Shown here piece by piece: positions 22,411-30,777 of a DNA stretch of 31,074 nt. A program made the translations under genes and the position numbers. The notes under the pieces are model-generated. The model made no database searches, had not been told where the DNA came from, and was given only the letters and a program-made list of their open reading frames with translations. How positions within the stretch are numbered: position 1 is the stretch's first letter; each line of letters starts with the position of its first letter. This stretch comes from Treponema sp. (GTDB lineage: Bacteria; Spirochaetota; Spirochaetia; Treponematales; Breznakiellaceae): positions 1 through 31,074 of the forward strand of contig JAISTO010000037.1 in the NCBI GenBank assembly GCA_031272575.1, read 5' to 3'.

Positions 22411-23771
22411 AGCCGGGCGCGCCCCTTTTCTGCCTTGCGCTCATGTTCCTCGCGCTGGGCTGCGCGGGCTTTTTTTCCGAAACCGCGGCGCTCCTCTGGC
22501 TGCTTACGGGGCTGGCCCTGCTGCCCCTCCTTGCCGCGGACGCGCTGGTCCTCCTCTGCCTCTCCCGCCCCCTCACCCTAAAGCGCGAAATGCCGCAGTC
22601 GCTCGCGCAGGGGGAGCGCGCCCGTGTGCGCCTCGTTCTGAGCGCGGGGGGGCGGGGCTATCTTGCCAAAAAGGTGCTCCTCTGGGATATGCACCCCCTC
22701 GCGATGCGGTCGGCCGCCTTCCCCGCGGCCCTGGATGGCGCGCTCCTGCGGCGGGGGGGGCTGGTCTTCGAGTACGAGGTCATCCCGGAGGAGCGGGGGA
22801 ACTGGGCCTTCACGCACGCGGAGGCGCTCCTCGCTTCGCCGCTGCGGCTCTGGCGGCGCAAGGTGATCCTGGCCGCGGCGAGCAGGGGGAAAACGTACCC
22901 CGACTTCAAAAAAATCCAGGCCGCGGCCGGCAGGGAACTGCGGGTCCTCCTCGAGCGGACGGGCCTGAAGCCGCTGCGCCGCCGGGGGCAGGGGCTCGAG
23001 TTCGAGAGCCTCGGCAATTTCAAGGAGGGTGATTCTATCCGCGCGATCGACTGGCGGGCCACGAGCCGCAGCGTGTCGCAGGGGAACCGGCGGCGCGTCA
23101 TCGTGAGGGAGTACCGCGAGGAGCAGGACCAGCAGGTGCTGCTCCTGCTCGATTCGGGCTACCGCCTCCACCGCCTCGAACGGAGCGGCGCCGCGCTCCG
23201 CCTCCAGTTTGACAGCGCCCTCGAGGCCGCGCTCCTCCTGGCCTGGGTCAGTCTGAAGCATGGGGACTCGGTCGCGGCGCTCTCGTTCGGCGCGGAGCGC
23301 CGCTGGGTAGCGCCGGTGAAAGGCGCGTCCGCATTCCGCGCGCTCATGAACGGCCTCTACGACCTGCACAGCGCGCCGGTCCCTTCGTCACCCTTTCGAG
23401 GGCTCGAGGACGCGCTCGCCCGCCTCCGCCGCCGCACCTTCATCATCCTGATAAGCGCGTTCAACGAGGAGGACGGGCCCTCACTGTCCCCCCTGATGCG
23501 GGCCGCGGGCCGCAGGCACCTCCTCCTCGCGGTGAGTATGCTCGAACACGAAATGGAGGCCCTCGCGTCGTCCGGCCCCGGAGGGCAGGGCGCAAGGAAG
23601 CGGGAGGCGGCGCTGGAGGCGGCCGCGGCCTTCGCCTGCCGCGCCCGCCGCCGGGAACTCTTTTTGCGCTGGGAAAAGGCCGGCCTCCTCACGCTGGAAG
23701 CCTCGCAGGAGGCGCTGGCCGGCGCGCTCCTCGACCGTTACCTCAAAGTGAAACTGGCGGGGCGGCTGTAG
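22407..23771 (+). CDS. DUF58 domain-containing protein, 454 aa
   Basis: Two hydrophobic helices at about 5-22 and 27-50 anchor the protein. A beta-rich region follows, then the DUF58 core E-x-x-x-F-K-E-G-D-S-I-R-A-I-D-W-R-A-T-S-R at about 202-222, and a vWA-like stretch QQVLLLLDSGYRL, where the D-S-G replaces the D-x-S-x-S MIDAS pattern only in part. DUF58 proteins are the standard partners of MoxR ATPases, and the ATGA overlap with the upstream gene fits this. The protein is probably in the cytoplasmic membrane with the vWA-like part in the cytoplasm. A G8 run lies at 22753-22760. It is the last gene of its unit. Confidence 0.9.
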   Translation: MKPGAPLFCLALMFLALGCAGFFSETAALLWLLTGLALLPLLAADALVLLCLSRPLTLKREMPQSLAQGERARVRLVLSAGGRGYLAKKVLLWDMHPLAMRSAAFPAALDGALLRRGGLVFEYEVIPEERGNWAFTHAEALLASPLRLWRRKVILAAASRGKTYPDFKKIQAAAGRELRVLLERTGLKPLRRRGQGLEFESLGNFKEGDSIRAIDWRATSRSVSQGNRRRVIVREYREEQDQQVLLLLDSGYRLHRLERSGAALRLQFDSALEAALLLAWVSLKHGDSVAALSFGAERRWVAPVKGASAFRALMNGLYDLHSAPVPSSPFRGLEDALARLRRRTFIILISAFNEEDGPSLSPLMRAAGRRHLLLAVSMLEHEMEALASSGPGGQGARKREAALEAAAAFACRARRRELFLRWEKAGLLTLEASQEALAGALLDRYLKVKLAGRL

Positions 23772-23799
23772 CAGCGTCATTTTTCCCGGCCGTCCCCCC

Positions 23800-23828
23800 T
23801 TGCATCGCGCGGGCATTATGCATATACT
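23800..23828 (+). promoter_or_regulatory. Promoter of tlpA-ccdA, leaderless layout
   Basis: TTGCAT (23800-23805), a 17-bp spacer and TATACT (23823-23828) are followed by 6 nt and the ATG at 23835. No Shine-Dalgarno is present, so the transcript probably begins at the start codon. The promoter lies between the DUF58 stop and tlpA and shows that tlpA is not merely part of the moxR unit. Confidence 0.7.
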
Positions 23829-23834
23829 ATCAAT

Positions 23835-24401
23835 ATGAACATACCAAAGCGATACCTCTGCGCGTTCGCCCTGCTCGCGCAGAGCCTGTGCCTTTTTGCG
23901 CAGGCAGGGGCCGAAACCGCGCGCCCCGGCTTAAGGGCCGCGTTTGCAAAAGCGGGTATACCTCTGCTCGAAACCGCGCTCAGTCCGGCGGACTTTGAAG
24001 TAACGACGCTCTCGGGCGAAAAAGTCCGCCTCAGTTCGCTGGCGGGCTCGTATGTCTTTCTGAACTTTTGGGCGACCTGGTGTCCGCCCTGCCGCTCCGA
24101 GATGCCCTCAATGGAGGCGCTCTACAAGCGTTTCAAAGTGCGGGGGCTGCGCTTTCTCGCGGTCGACATTCAGGAAAACAGGGAGGCGGCGGCGCGCTTC
24201 GCCTCCCGCTATCAATTCAGTTTCCCCATAGGGCTTGACCTTTCAGGCAGCATAAGCGAGGCATACGCAATCAAGGCCATTCCGGCTACTTTCATCCTGA
24301 ACAAGGAGGGCCGCATAATCGCCCGCGTCACCGGGAGTCTCGACTGGAGCGCGCCGGCAGTGCTGGCGGCCTTCGAGACCCTGCTCGGCAGCGATGGATA
24401 G
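23835..24401 (+). CDS. TlpA/ResA-like thioredoxin-fold protein, 188 aa
   Basis: A signal peptide (MNIPKRYLCAFALLAQSLCLFAQ) is followed by a redoxin domain with the redox-active WCPPC at 82-86, FLNFWATWCPPCRSEMP around it, and the cis-Pro region IPATFILNKEG near 150-160. It reduces disulfides of exported proteins or of apocytochrome c in the periplasm, receiving electrons from CcdA, whose gene overlaps its 3' end by 8 bp. No cytochrome c genes are visible, so the substrate cannot be named. The start ATG has no Shine-Dalgarno but an excellent promoter 6 nt upstream. Confidence 0.9.
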   Translation: MNIPKRYLCAFALLAQSLCLFAQAGAETARPGLRAAFAKAGIPLLETALSPADFEVTTLSGEKVRLSSLAGSYVFLNFWATWCPPCRSEMPSMEALYKRFKVRGLRFLAVDIQENREAAARFASRYQFSFPIGLDLSGSISEAYAIKAIPATFILNKEGRIIARVTGSLDWSAPAVLAAFETLLGSDG

Positions 24402-25329
24402 CGGCGGCCTCTCCGTCCTCGCGGCCTTTGCGGCAGGCCTGCTTTCATTTTTATCCCCCTGCATACTGCCGCTCGTTTCCAGTTGCCTCCTGTTGATAAG
24501 CGGCGCGCGCTCTGAAGAGGGTGCCGCGCTGCCCCGCGCCCGCATTGTCCGGTCGACGCTCTTTTTCGCCGCGGGCTTCACCCTCGTCTTCATCGTTATG
24601 AGCGTGATCGTGTACGGCTTGATGGTCGTGGTCGGGGGCGCGGCCGGCCGCGTCATCAGCATAGTGTCGGGAAGCGTCGTTATCCTGCTTGGGGTACAGA
24701 TCATCTTTAACTGCATACCTTTCCTCAATTACGAAAAGAGGCTCCCGCTCGCGCGGGCGGCGGGCGGCCCGCTGGGGGCCTTCGCGGCAGGGCTGGCCTT
24801 CGGCGCGGGCTGGACTCCCTGCGTGGGCCCCGTGCTCGGCGGCATACTGATGCTGGCGGGGCAGAGCGGGAGCCTTGCGCTCGCGGTGCTCTACCTCGCG
24901 GCCTACTCGCTCGGGCTCGCGCTTCCCTTTCTGCTGGCGGCGGTCTTCTGGGGGGCATTCCTCAGCGTACTCGCAAAGATGAAGCGCCTTATGCCCGCGC
25001 TCCACATCGCGAGCGGAATACTTATCATTTGTATAGGTATATTGATGACGGCAGGCCGGCTCGCTGCCTTCAACGCCCTCTTCTTTCGGATGGGGTTCGC
25101 GCTCGAAGACTGGGCCGCTTCTGGCGCCCTCGCGGTGCGTCTCGCGCCGGCCGCGCTCCTGCTCGGCCTGGGCCTCGCGCCGTTGGCAGCCGCCCTCATA
25201 CGGAAAAAGAGGCCCCGCATAGCGGCGCTTGCAGTCGCCGTCCTCTGCCTCACGCTCGCCGCGCTGAATGCCGCGGGGGTTTTGAACTGCGCCCTGGCGC
25301 TCGCCCGCTGGCTGAGTTTCGGCGGATGA
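24394..25329 (+). CDS. ccdA: CcdA/DsbD-like membrane thiol-disulfide transporter, 311 aa
   Basis: A polytopic membrane protein with six or more helices. The paired redox cysteines of the CcdA family appear in SFLSPCILPL (Cys23) and GWTPCVGPVLGG (Cys143), each in the first helix of a duplicated half. It passes electrons from cytoplasmic thioredoxin across the membrane to TlpA-like proteins. It overlaps tlpA by 8 bp and is likely translationally coupled. The C-terminal region (about 225-311) adds two further hydrophobic segments beyond the minimal CcdA. It ends 17 bp from the convergent kinase gene, with no obvious terminator between. Confidence 0.9.
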   Translation: MDSGGLSVLAAFAAGLLSFLSPCILPLVSSCLLLISGARSEEGAALPRARIVRSTLFFAAGFTLVFIVMSVIVYGLMVVVGGAAGRVISIVSGSVVILLGVQIIFNCIPFLNYEKRLPLARAAGGPLGAFAAGLAFGAGWTPCVGPVLGGILMLAGQSGSLALAVLYLAAYSLGLALPFLLAAVFWGAFLSVLAKMKRLMPALHIASGILIICIGILMTAGRLAAFNALFFRMGFALEDWAASGALAVRLAPAALLLGLGLAPLAAALIRKKRPRIAALAVAVLCLTLAALNAAGVLNCALALARWLSFGG

Positions 25330-25346
25330 AATCGTCGTGTTTTAGT

Positions 25347-26624
25347 TCAAAACTGATAATTACCGGGCGCGTACACTTCTTCTATACGGATTAGACGCGC
25401 GGCGCATCCGCGGATGCCGGCGGGGCCCTCGCCGGAGAGGGCGCAGAGCGCAAGGACCGCGTCACCGGCCAACTCGCCGTCACGCAGTTCCGGCAGCGCG
25501 AGGCGTATGCCGGTGCGTTCGGCCTTGAAAGCGTTCCAAAGGCGGCTCTTCCCCTGGCCGCCCGACACCCGCATCTCGGTGACCGGCATACCCGCGGCCC
25601 CGAGATGCTCAGCGGCCTCCCGCACCGCGTCGGCCATGCGCTCGAGGACGGCTCTGCCCCGCGCGAGGCGCGTGTCCCCCGCGGGCGGCGCGCTGCCGGC
25701 AGTCTGCCGGAGGGGGGGAATCAACTCGGCAAGGAGCGTCTCGTAGTCCCGCATGCGGCCTTCCGCGCGGCGGTAGGCCTCGAAAAGGGCCCCCGACCGC
25801 GGAATCAGTACCCCCGCGTTGAAGAGTCCTTCCAGCGGATGGGGCAGGCAGCGGATGCCGGGCCGTATGGCCGGCTGTAGGGCCGGCCCCGTGCCGCACC
25901 TGTTGATCCCCTCGGAACTGCCGGCCCGGTCGCAGACGAGCCCCGGCTCGAGGCAGCCCGTGCCGATAAGCGCGGCGGCAAAGTCGCTGGCCCCTGCCGC
26001 GATGGGAACCCCCTGCGTGAGGAGCCCCCCCCCGCAGCGCCGCGCCCCCTCGGCGGAGACCGTCCCGATCAAGGAGGCCATCGAAACAAAGGGGGCGAAT
26101 TTCCCGCTGTCCAGCCCGAACGCGCGGCATTGGGTCTCGTCCCAGTAAAAGGGCCCGAACGCGGGCCGCGGCAGGCTGGTAACGGGGGCCGCGCCGAGAC
26201 GGAAGCAGAGCCACTCGTGGCTCGAGAGGAGGCGGGCCGTCCGGGCAAGGGCCCCGGGCTGCGCGTCCGCGAAGGCGCGGAGGAGCGGGAGGAAGAGCGA
26301 GGGGGCCCGCTCCGCGCCCGCGGGCCGGACAGCGGGGCCGTCCCAGGGGATCAGGGTGACAGCCCTGCCCGCATGGTCGAGCGCCGCGAGGCTCGGGCCG
26401 TTTCCGGAGACGCAGACGCAGTCCGGCCTCAGCCCCGCTGCCTGCGCCGCCAGGGCCTCGGCGCAGAAAGCGAAGGCCCGTTCCCAGTCCGCAAGGCGGC
26501 GCGCCCGTGCCCGCCGCCGGGGGTACACGGAGCGGGCGTAGGCCCTCATGCGGCCCCGGTCGTCTATCAGCGCGGCCTTAAGGGACGTACTCCCTATGTC
26601 CGCGCAGAGTATACATGTTGAAAT
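25347..26624 (-). CDS. FGGY-family carbohydrate kinase with non-canonical start, about 425 aa
   Basis: The conserved FGGY opening ILCADIGSTSLKAALID is encoded from about 26612 downward, but no ATG, GTG or TTG lies in frame between it and the stop of the upstream gene (TAG at 26634-26636, same frame). The first in-frame ATG (26547-26549) would delete the phosphate-binding loop. The best in-frame candidate is ATT at 26622-26624, 5 nt after GGGGG; an ATG at 26613-26615 region is one base out of frame. Other family marks are IPWDGP, the catalytic-Asp segment GASDFAAALIGTG and SGGQGKSRLWN. The protein is shorter than typical FGGY kinases (about 490-510), and the sugar substrate cannot be inferred. 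A C9 run is at 26025-26033. Confidence 0.75.
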   Translation of the reverse strand: MSTCILCADIGSTSLKAALIDDRGRMRAYARSVYPRRRARARRLADWERAFAFCAEALAAQAAGLRPDCVCVSGNGPSLAALDHAGRAVTLIPWDGPAVRPAGAERAPSLFLPLLRAFADAQPGALARTARLLSSHEWLCFRLGAAPVTSLPRPAFGPFYWDETQCRAFGLDSGKFAPFVSMASLIGTVSAEGARRCGGGLLTQGVPIAAGASDFAAALIGTGCLEPGLVCDRAGSSEGINRCGTGPALQPAIRPGIRCLPHPLEGLFNAGVLIPRSGALFEAYRRAEGRMRDYETLLAELIPPLRQTAGSAPPAGDTRLARGRAVLERMADAVREAAEHLGAAGMPVTEMRVSGGQGKSRLWNAFKAERTGIRLALPELRDGELAGDAVLALCALSGEGPAGIRGCAARLIRIEEVYAPGNYQF

Positions 26625-26633
26625 GACGGCCCC

Positions 26634-27272
26634 CTACCCGCGGGTATCTGAGGGCGGAGTCTTGAAGCGTACGTTCAACAGCGCGCCGCTGCCCTCGACG
26701 GTACAGACCGGCGAGAGGATGCGGTCGTCCGAGGGGGCGCGGAGGGAGCACTCGGCGAGTTCCGTACCCGGGGTGATTCCCTCGGTAAGGGAAGGGTAAT
26801 CGGGAAGCAGGGAGAGGCCCTGCTCGGAAAGGCCGCGGACCTCGCCGGTGACGAGCGCCCTGCTTTCGGGGTGGACAAAAGCGAAAGCGGCGCGCCCCGT
26901 GTGCAGAGCCGCGACGCGCGAGAGGGCCTCGGGGAGCTGCGAGACTTCGGTTTCCGGCTCTTCCCGGATGACGCCGCTGAGACCCATCTTGCGGCCGTTT
27001 TCCGCGTCGCTGCCGGAAAAAGACTTTCCCGTCAATATAATTAATGGACAGGCTTCTTTGGGACGTTCGGCCCGCACGAATTGCAGTACCGTCTGCCACT
27101 GCTTCGGAAAATCCCTTCCGCTCACCAGGATGACATCGGGGTCAACCTCGTCAATGTTGTCCATCAATTTAAGCGGATGGCTGTAGCGGATGACGTCGAA
27201 ACCCGCGGCCTTCGCGCAGCGGCCTACGGTGACGGAGGTGCCTTCTGAACAGGCGAGGAGCATCAATTTCAT
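26634..27272 (-). CDS. Receiver-like plus PilZ-like protein, 212 aa
   Basis: Residues 1-120 have the alternating strand/helix pattern of a response-regulator receiver (MKLMLLACSEG; DPDVILVSG; CPLIILTGKSFSG), but the acidic cluster and phospho-acceptor Asp are not in normal context (VSGRDFP), so phosphorylation is doubtful. The C-terminal 90 residues look like a PilZ barrel (ALVTGEVRGLSEQGLSLLPD... VCTVEGSGALLNVRF), with only part of the c-di-GMP motif: the RxxxR is not clear, and LSEQG stands for the D/N-x-S-x-x-G. Its ATG directly follows the stop of the upstream gene with no gap (TAAATG), so translation is coupled. Its TAG stop lies in frame with the kinase. Confidence 0.6.
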   Translation of the reverse strand: MKLMLLACSEGTSVTVGRCAKAAGFDVIRYSHPLKLMDNIDEVDPDVILVSGRDFPKQWQTVLQFVRAERPKEACPLIILTGKSFSGSDAENGRKMGLSGVIREEPETEVSQLPEALSRVAALHTGRAAFAFVHPESRALVTGEVRGLSEQGLSLLPDYPSLTEGITPGTELAECSLRAPSDDRILSPVCTVEGSGALLNVRFKTPPSDTRG

Positions 27273-28268
27273 TTATTCGGTTCTCCTGCCGGTCACCTGG
27301 TAGTCGACGATAGTCCAGACGGTGTCTTTGCGCGCGAGAATGTAGAGGTACTCTTTCACCTCGGTGTAATTTGAATAGTGAAACCGCTCCTCGACCGCCA
27401 CGGTACCTTCCGTGTCGTTGTACTCGGTGCGCAGAATTTTGAATTCGTTCGGCGCGGCCGCAATGTCGTTGTCGATGCGGGGTTTTTGCAGTTCTTCGCG
27501 GAAGCGCGCGAGCATGCGGGCGCGGCCTTCCTCGGACTCGGCGCGCCATTGCCGCTGCCGTACCGGATCGCGTGAAAGCAGGGCCTCGAGATCGAGGTAG
27601 AGGAAAAATTTCGGCCACTGGGAACGCTGCCGCGCGGTGATCGTGTAGGAAACTACCTCGTCCGGAGGGAGTTTCGCGCGGATGAGGATTTCGGCTGTCT
27701 CCTCGTCGAGCGTCTGCTCTATGCCGCCCTCCGCGTCCGGGAGTTTGGGCGGCCGTATCACGAGACTCAGGACGTTCGACTCGAGCGCCGCGGGGCCCTT
27801 TACGGCTGCTTCCTGCCGCAGCGCCGCGGCCGGTTTTTTCGCCGTGCTGTACAGGTCCGGGTACAGCGCCGCGCTGACGATATACGAGCCCGGTGTTTTG
27901 AATTCCGCGTAGTTCCGCAGATCCTCGTTGAACGAGAACGATTCGCCCCCCTCGATAGCGACCTCGCGGAAGTAGATGTTCCCGCCGGTTACCCGCTTGC
28001 GGATAAGAGAGTCCGCCTGCGGCACCGGACGATTCGCCGCGGTGCGCGCGTTAATATCGAGCGAAAAGATTTTATCATCCGCAAGTTTGAAGCGGTACGT
28101 ATCCATGCCGTTGTTGCTGATCGTCACTTGTACGAGTATGGGGCCGGAATCGAGAAAGTACATCCGCTTGTCGTAGAAGCGCAGGTAGAGCGAGACGTTC
28201 CCCGCAAACACAGGCCCGCAGAGCGCCGCGGCAAGAAGCGCGGCGCAGAGCAATCGTTTTTTGATCAT
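27273..28268 (-). CDS. Exported protein of unknown function, 331 aa
   Basis: A signal peptide (MIKKRLLCAALLAAALCGPVFAG) is followed by a beta-rich domain (about 25-170) with VQVTISNNGMDTYRF and F-K-T-P-G-S-Y-I-V-S strands, somewhat like BsuPI/transglutaminase-inhibitor-type Ig folds. A helical linker follows, and the C-terminal part (ILRTEYNDTEGTVAVEERF... VWTIVDYQVTG) resembles an NTF2-like fold. I do not recognise a named family. Likely periplasmic. The stop codon abuts the ATG of the receiver/PilZ gene. GATACT lies 8 nt before the start and there is no Shine-Dalgarno. Confidence 0.65.
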   Translation of the reverse strand: MIKKRLLCAALLAAALCGPVFAGNVSLYLRFYDKRMYFLDSGPILVQVTISNNGMDTYRFKLADDKIFSLDINARTAANRPVPQADSLIRKRVTGGNIYFREVAIEGGESFSFNEDLRNYAEFKTPGSYIVSAALYPDLYSTAKKPAAALRQEAAVKGPAALESNVLSLVIRPPKLPDAEGGIEQTLDEETAEILIRAKLPPDEVVSYTITARQRSQWPKFFLYLDLEALLSRDPVRQRQWRAESEEGRARMLARFREELQKPRIDNDIAAAPNEFKILRTEYNDTEGTVAVEERFHYSNYTEVKEYLYILARKDTVWTIVDYQVTGRRTE

Positions 28269-28321
28269 ATATGAATAGTATCGGCAGTTTGGGGGGATTT
28301 TTTAACCGCGGATCTACCCTA

Positions 28322-28395
<74 letters not shown>

Positions 28396-28407
28396 TTTCT
28401 TTATGAC

Positions 28408-28436
28408 AGTATAGACCGCGTAAAAAAAAGTGTCAA
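28408..28436 (-). promoter_or_regulatory. Consensus promoter of tRNA-Arg
   Basis: TTGACA (28431-28436), a 17-bp spacer and TATACT (28408-28413) lie on minus, with the predicted start about 6 nt before the mature 5' end at 28395. This is the strongest sigma-70-type match in the window. Confidence 0.85.
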
Positions 28437-28457
28437 GGGGGCGGGGGGAAGTGAACC

Positions 28458-28524
28458 GTCACTCCGCGCCTCGAGCGCGGAGTCTCCCTGCGGAGAGATT
28501 TCGCGGGTTAAACCACGGAATGAC
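28458..28524. repeat. REP-like palindromic element, second copy, with short terminal inverted repeats
   Basis: The 9-bp stem ACTCCGCGC (28461-28469) and GCGCGGAGT (28475-28483) surround loop CTCGA. The outer eight base pairs and the following CTC match the unit at 4975-5000, while the innermost pair is changed on both sides. GTCACTCCG (28458-28466) and CGGAATGAC (28516-28524) form imperfect terminal inverted repeats of a 67-bp unit downstream of rnfB. Confidence 0.65.
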
Positions 28525-28541
28525 GGATACGGCAAAGCCGC

Positions 28542-29342
28542 TCAGGCGCCGGTAAGGGCCAGCACCTTCGTGGGGCACTTGCCCACGCAAACGCCGCAGG
28601 CGGTGCAGCCCTTCGGGTCGATCGCGGGGATGCCGTTCTGCATCGTGATGCATTTTTGCGGGCAGTTCTTCACGCACATTTCGCACTTAATGCACCCGGA
28701 CTTGCAGTAGCGCGCCACCTGCGCCCGCACCGGGTTGCGGTTCGAGCAGAGGGGCATCGCGATCTTTTGCCCACGGGAGATAGTGCGGATAAGGAACTGC
28801 GGGCACTCGGAGGCGCATTTCTTGCAGCCCGTGCACTTTGCCGGATCGATGACCGGGACGCCCTCGGGCCCCATCGCGATAGCGTCGAAGGGGCAGACCT
28901 TGATGCAGTCCCCGAAGCCGGCGCAGCCCCAGGAGCAGAGTTTTGTCCCCCCGCAGGAGATTTTCGCGGCCCGGCATGAGCGTACGCCGGTGTACTCGCC
29001 CCGGGGGAGCGCCTTGTCCCGAAAGCCGCGGCACGCGACGAGCGACACCATGGGAATGACGGCCGCGTCCACGCCGAGGAGCGCGCCCAGTTGCTCCGCG
29101 ACCGCCTGGCCCCCCACCGAGCACTTGTTCGCCTCCGCGCTGCCTGCCGCGAGCGCGGCCGCGTAGCCGTCGCAGCCGGGAAAGCCGCAGGCCCCGCAGT
29201 TCGCGCCCGGGAGGAGCGCCCGCAGACTCGCCGCGAGCGGATTTTCTTTTACCGCGAAAACCCGCTTAAAAAACCCGAGCGCCAGCCCCAGCGCAAAGGC
29301 AAGCAGCAGGGCAAACGCCGCGGTAATCAGTATGATGGTCAT
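28542..29342 (-). CDS. rnfB: RnfB subunit of Na+/H+-translocating ferredoxin:NAD+ oxidoreductase, 266 aa
   Basis: An N-terminal membrane helix (about 4-24) is followed by the RnfB-type cluster motif CGACGFPGC with a fourth Cys (49, 52, 57, 74). Four further ferredoxin-like cysteine groups follow (C-x3-C-x5-C-x3-CP; CTGCKKC...CP; CIKCEMC...CP; CTACGVC...CP). RnfB is the ferredoxin-side electron entry of the Rnf complex. It is longer than the gamma-proteobacterial form, as in anaerobes. The other rnf genes (A, C, D, E, G) are not adjacent: upstream is a radical SAM gene and downstream a tRNA gene. The start ATG has an AAGGAAA Shine-Dalgarno and its own promoter. Confidence 0.93.
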   Translation of the reverse strand: MTIILITAAFALLLAFALGLALGFFKRVFAVKENPLAASLRALLPGANCGACGFPGCDGYAAALAAGSAEANKCSVGGQAVAEQLGALLGVDAAVIPMVSLVACRGFRDKALPRGEYTGVRSCRAAKISCGGTKLCSWGCAGFGDCIKVCPFDAIAMGPEGVPVIDPAKCTGCKKCASECPQFLIRTISRGQKIAMPLCSNRNPVRAQVARYCKSGCIKCEMCVKNCPQKCITMQNGIPAIDPKGCTACGVCVGKCPTKVLALTGA

Positions 29343-29366
29343 AGTGTTTCCTTATGCAGTGGTACC

Positions 29367-29394
29367 AGTATATCATGTTTCCGAAAAAAAGCAA
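29367..29394 (-). promoter_or_regulatory. Promoter of rnfB
   Basis: TTGCTT (29389-29394) and TATACT (29367-29372) on minus are separated by 16 bp. The predicted start leaves a leader of about 18 nt holding the Shine-Dalgarno AAGGAAA. The rest of the 29343-29502 gap shows no further signal. Confidence 0.6.
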
Positions 29395-29502
29395 GGGGGC
29401 AGGCAGGCAGCAATTCTCATTTTACCGTGGTCTCGTACTTCGCAATCGTATACGGACTCAGGGAGACGGCCCCCCCGCATCACGCCCAAGTCCCCAGACC
29501 CC

Positions 29503-30771
29503 CTAAAAATCGAACAGCGGTAACTGGAGGCCGGCGCCGTCGCTGTCGGAAAGGAGGCGGCGGATGCGGGCGGCGTCGTCGGGGTGGTCGAGGCGCGCGC
29601 CGGAGCAGGTGACGAAGTAGCGCGCTCGTTTCAGGACGGCCCCCATGCGGCGGAGCGTGTCGAAGCTGAGGGCGCGGCGGCGGCGGGTCTCGATGATGCG
29701 GCGCGCGGTTTTCGCGCCTATGCCCGGGGCGCGGAGCAGGGTCTCGTAAGGGGCGCGGTTGATGTCGATGGGGAAGAAGTCCAGGTGCTTGAGCGCCCAG
29801 GCCGTCTTCGGGTCGAGGTGCGGGTCGAGGAAGGGGCTCGATTCGTCCAGCACCTCTTCGGGGCTGAAGTGATAGAAGCGCAGGAGCCAGTCCGCCTGGT
29901 AGAGCCGGTGCTCGCGCACAAGGGGCGGGCCCGGCAGGTCCGGGAGCCGCGGGTCGGGGAGACCCCGGCCGTTTACGCCCACGGGGATAAAGGCCGAGTA
30001 GTAGACCCGCCGCATCCCGAAACGGCGGTAGAGCGCGCCGGAGAGGCTGAGGATGCGGCGGTCGTCTTCGGAGGAGGCCCCCACGATGAGTTGGGTGCTC
30101 TGCCCGGCCGGCGCGAAGACCGGCGCACTCCGCAGCCGCTTGCGGTCTTCGGCGTTTTCCGCGCTCGTGTCGCGGACATCCCGCATGGCCGAAAAGATGA
30201 CCTTGCCGGACTTCTGCGGGGCCAGGGCCGCGAGGCTTTTTTCGGTGGGCAGTTCTATGTTCGCGCTGAGGCGGTCTGCCCAGAGCCCGGCCTCCCGTAT
30301 CAGTTTTTCGCCGGTGCCGGGAATAATCTTTAAATGAATGTAGCCCGCGAAGCCGGCCTCGCGGCGGAGCGCGCGGGCGGTCGCTATCAACTTTTCCATG
30401 ACGATATCCGGATCCGCAAAGATGCCGGACGACAGAAAGAGGCCCTCGATGTAGTTGCGTCGATAGAACTGCACGGTGAGTTCGACCAGTTCCTCCACGC
30501 TGAAGGACAGGCGGCGCGTGTCCGCGGAGGCGCGGTTGACGCAGTACGCACAGTCGAAGCGGCACACATTGGAAAAGAGCACCTTGAGCAGGCTGACGCA
30601 GCGCCCGTCCTCGGTCCAACTGTGGCACACGCCGGCCGGGAGGCATTGCCCGAAGCGGCCGCCCCCCCGCCCGCCGCTTCCCGAGGTGGCGCAGGAGGCA
30701 TCGTACTTTGCCGCACCCGCGAGGACCGCAATTTTTTCCTGCAAGGCCCCGAAGTCCGTTATACTTGACAT
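29503..30771 (-). CDS. Radical SAM protein, putative DNA modification/repair type (TIGR03916-like), 422 aa
   Basis: The chosen start ATG (30769-30771) gives MSSITDFGALQEK; a TTG five codons earlier falls in the promoter and was rejected. The radical SAM motif CRFDCAYC gives Cys70, Cys74 and Cys77 (C-x3-C-x2-C). An additional conserved Cys-rich N-terminus (KYDASC... GVCHSWTEDGRC) and HLKIIPGTGEK fit the rSAM family linked to uracil-DNA glycosylases. The C-terminal region has a helix-hairpin-helix DNA-binding motif (LLRAPGIGAKTARRIIETR). The usual partner (a DUF4130/UDG-type protein) is not adjacent; rnfB follows. The reaction is unknown. A palindrome overlaps its promoter. Confidence 0.85.
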   Translation of the reverse strand: MSSITDFGALQEKIAVLAGAAKYDASCATSGSGGRGGGRFGQCLPAGVCHSWTEDGRCVSLLKVLFSNVCRFDCAYCVNRASADTRRLSFSVEELVELTVQFYRRNYIEGLFLSSGIFADPDIVMEKLIATARALRREAGFAGYIHLKIIPGTGEKLIREAGLWADRLSANIELPTEKSLAALAPQKSGKVIFSAMRDVRDTSAENAEDRKRLRSAPVFAPAGQSTQLIVGASSEDDRRILSLSGALYRRFGMRRVYYSAFIPVGVNGRGLPDPRLPDLPGPPLVREHRLYQADWLLRFYHFSPEEVLDESSPFLDPHLDPKTAWALKHLDFFPIDINRAPYETLLRAPGIGAKTARRIIETRRRRALSFDTLRRMGAVLKRARYFVTCSGARLDHPDDAARIRRLLSDSDGAGLQLPLFDF

Positions 30772-30777
30772 ACAATT

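Noticed and set aside
22376..23032. Alternative 218-codon frame on plus overlapping moxR and the DUF58 gene
   Set aside because: It is a +1 shadow of the DUF58 gene, Arg/Pro/Gly-rich, with no motif.
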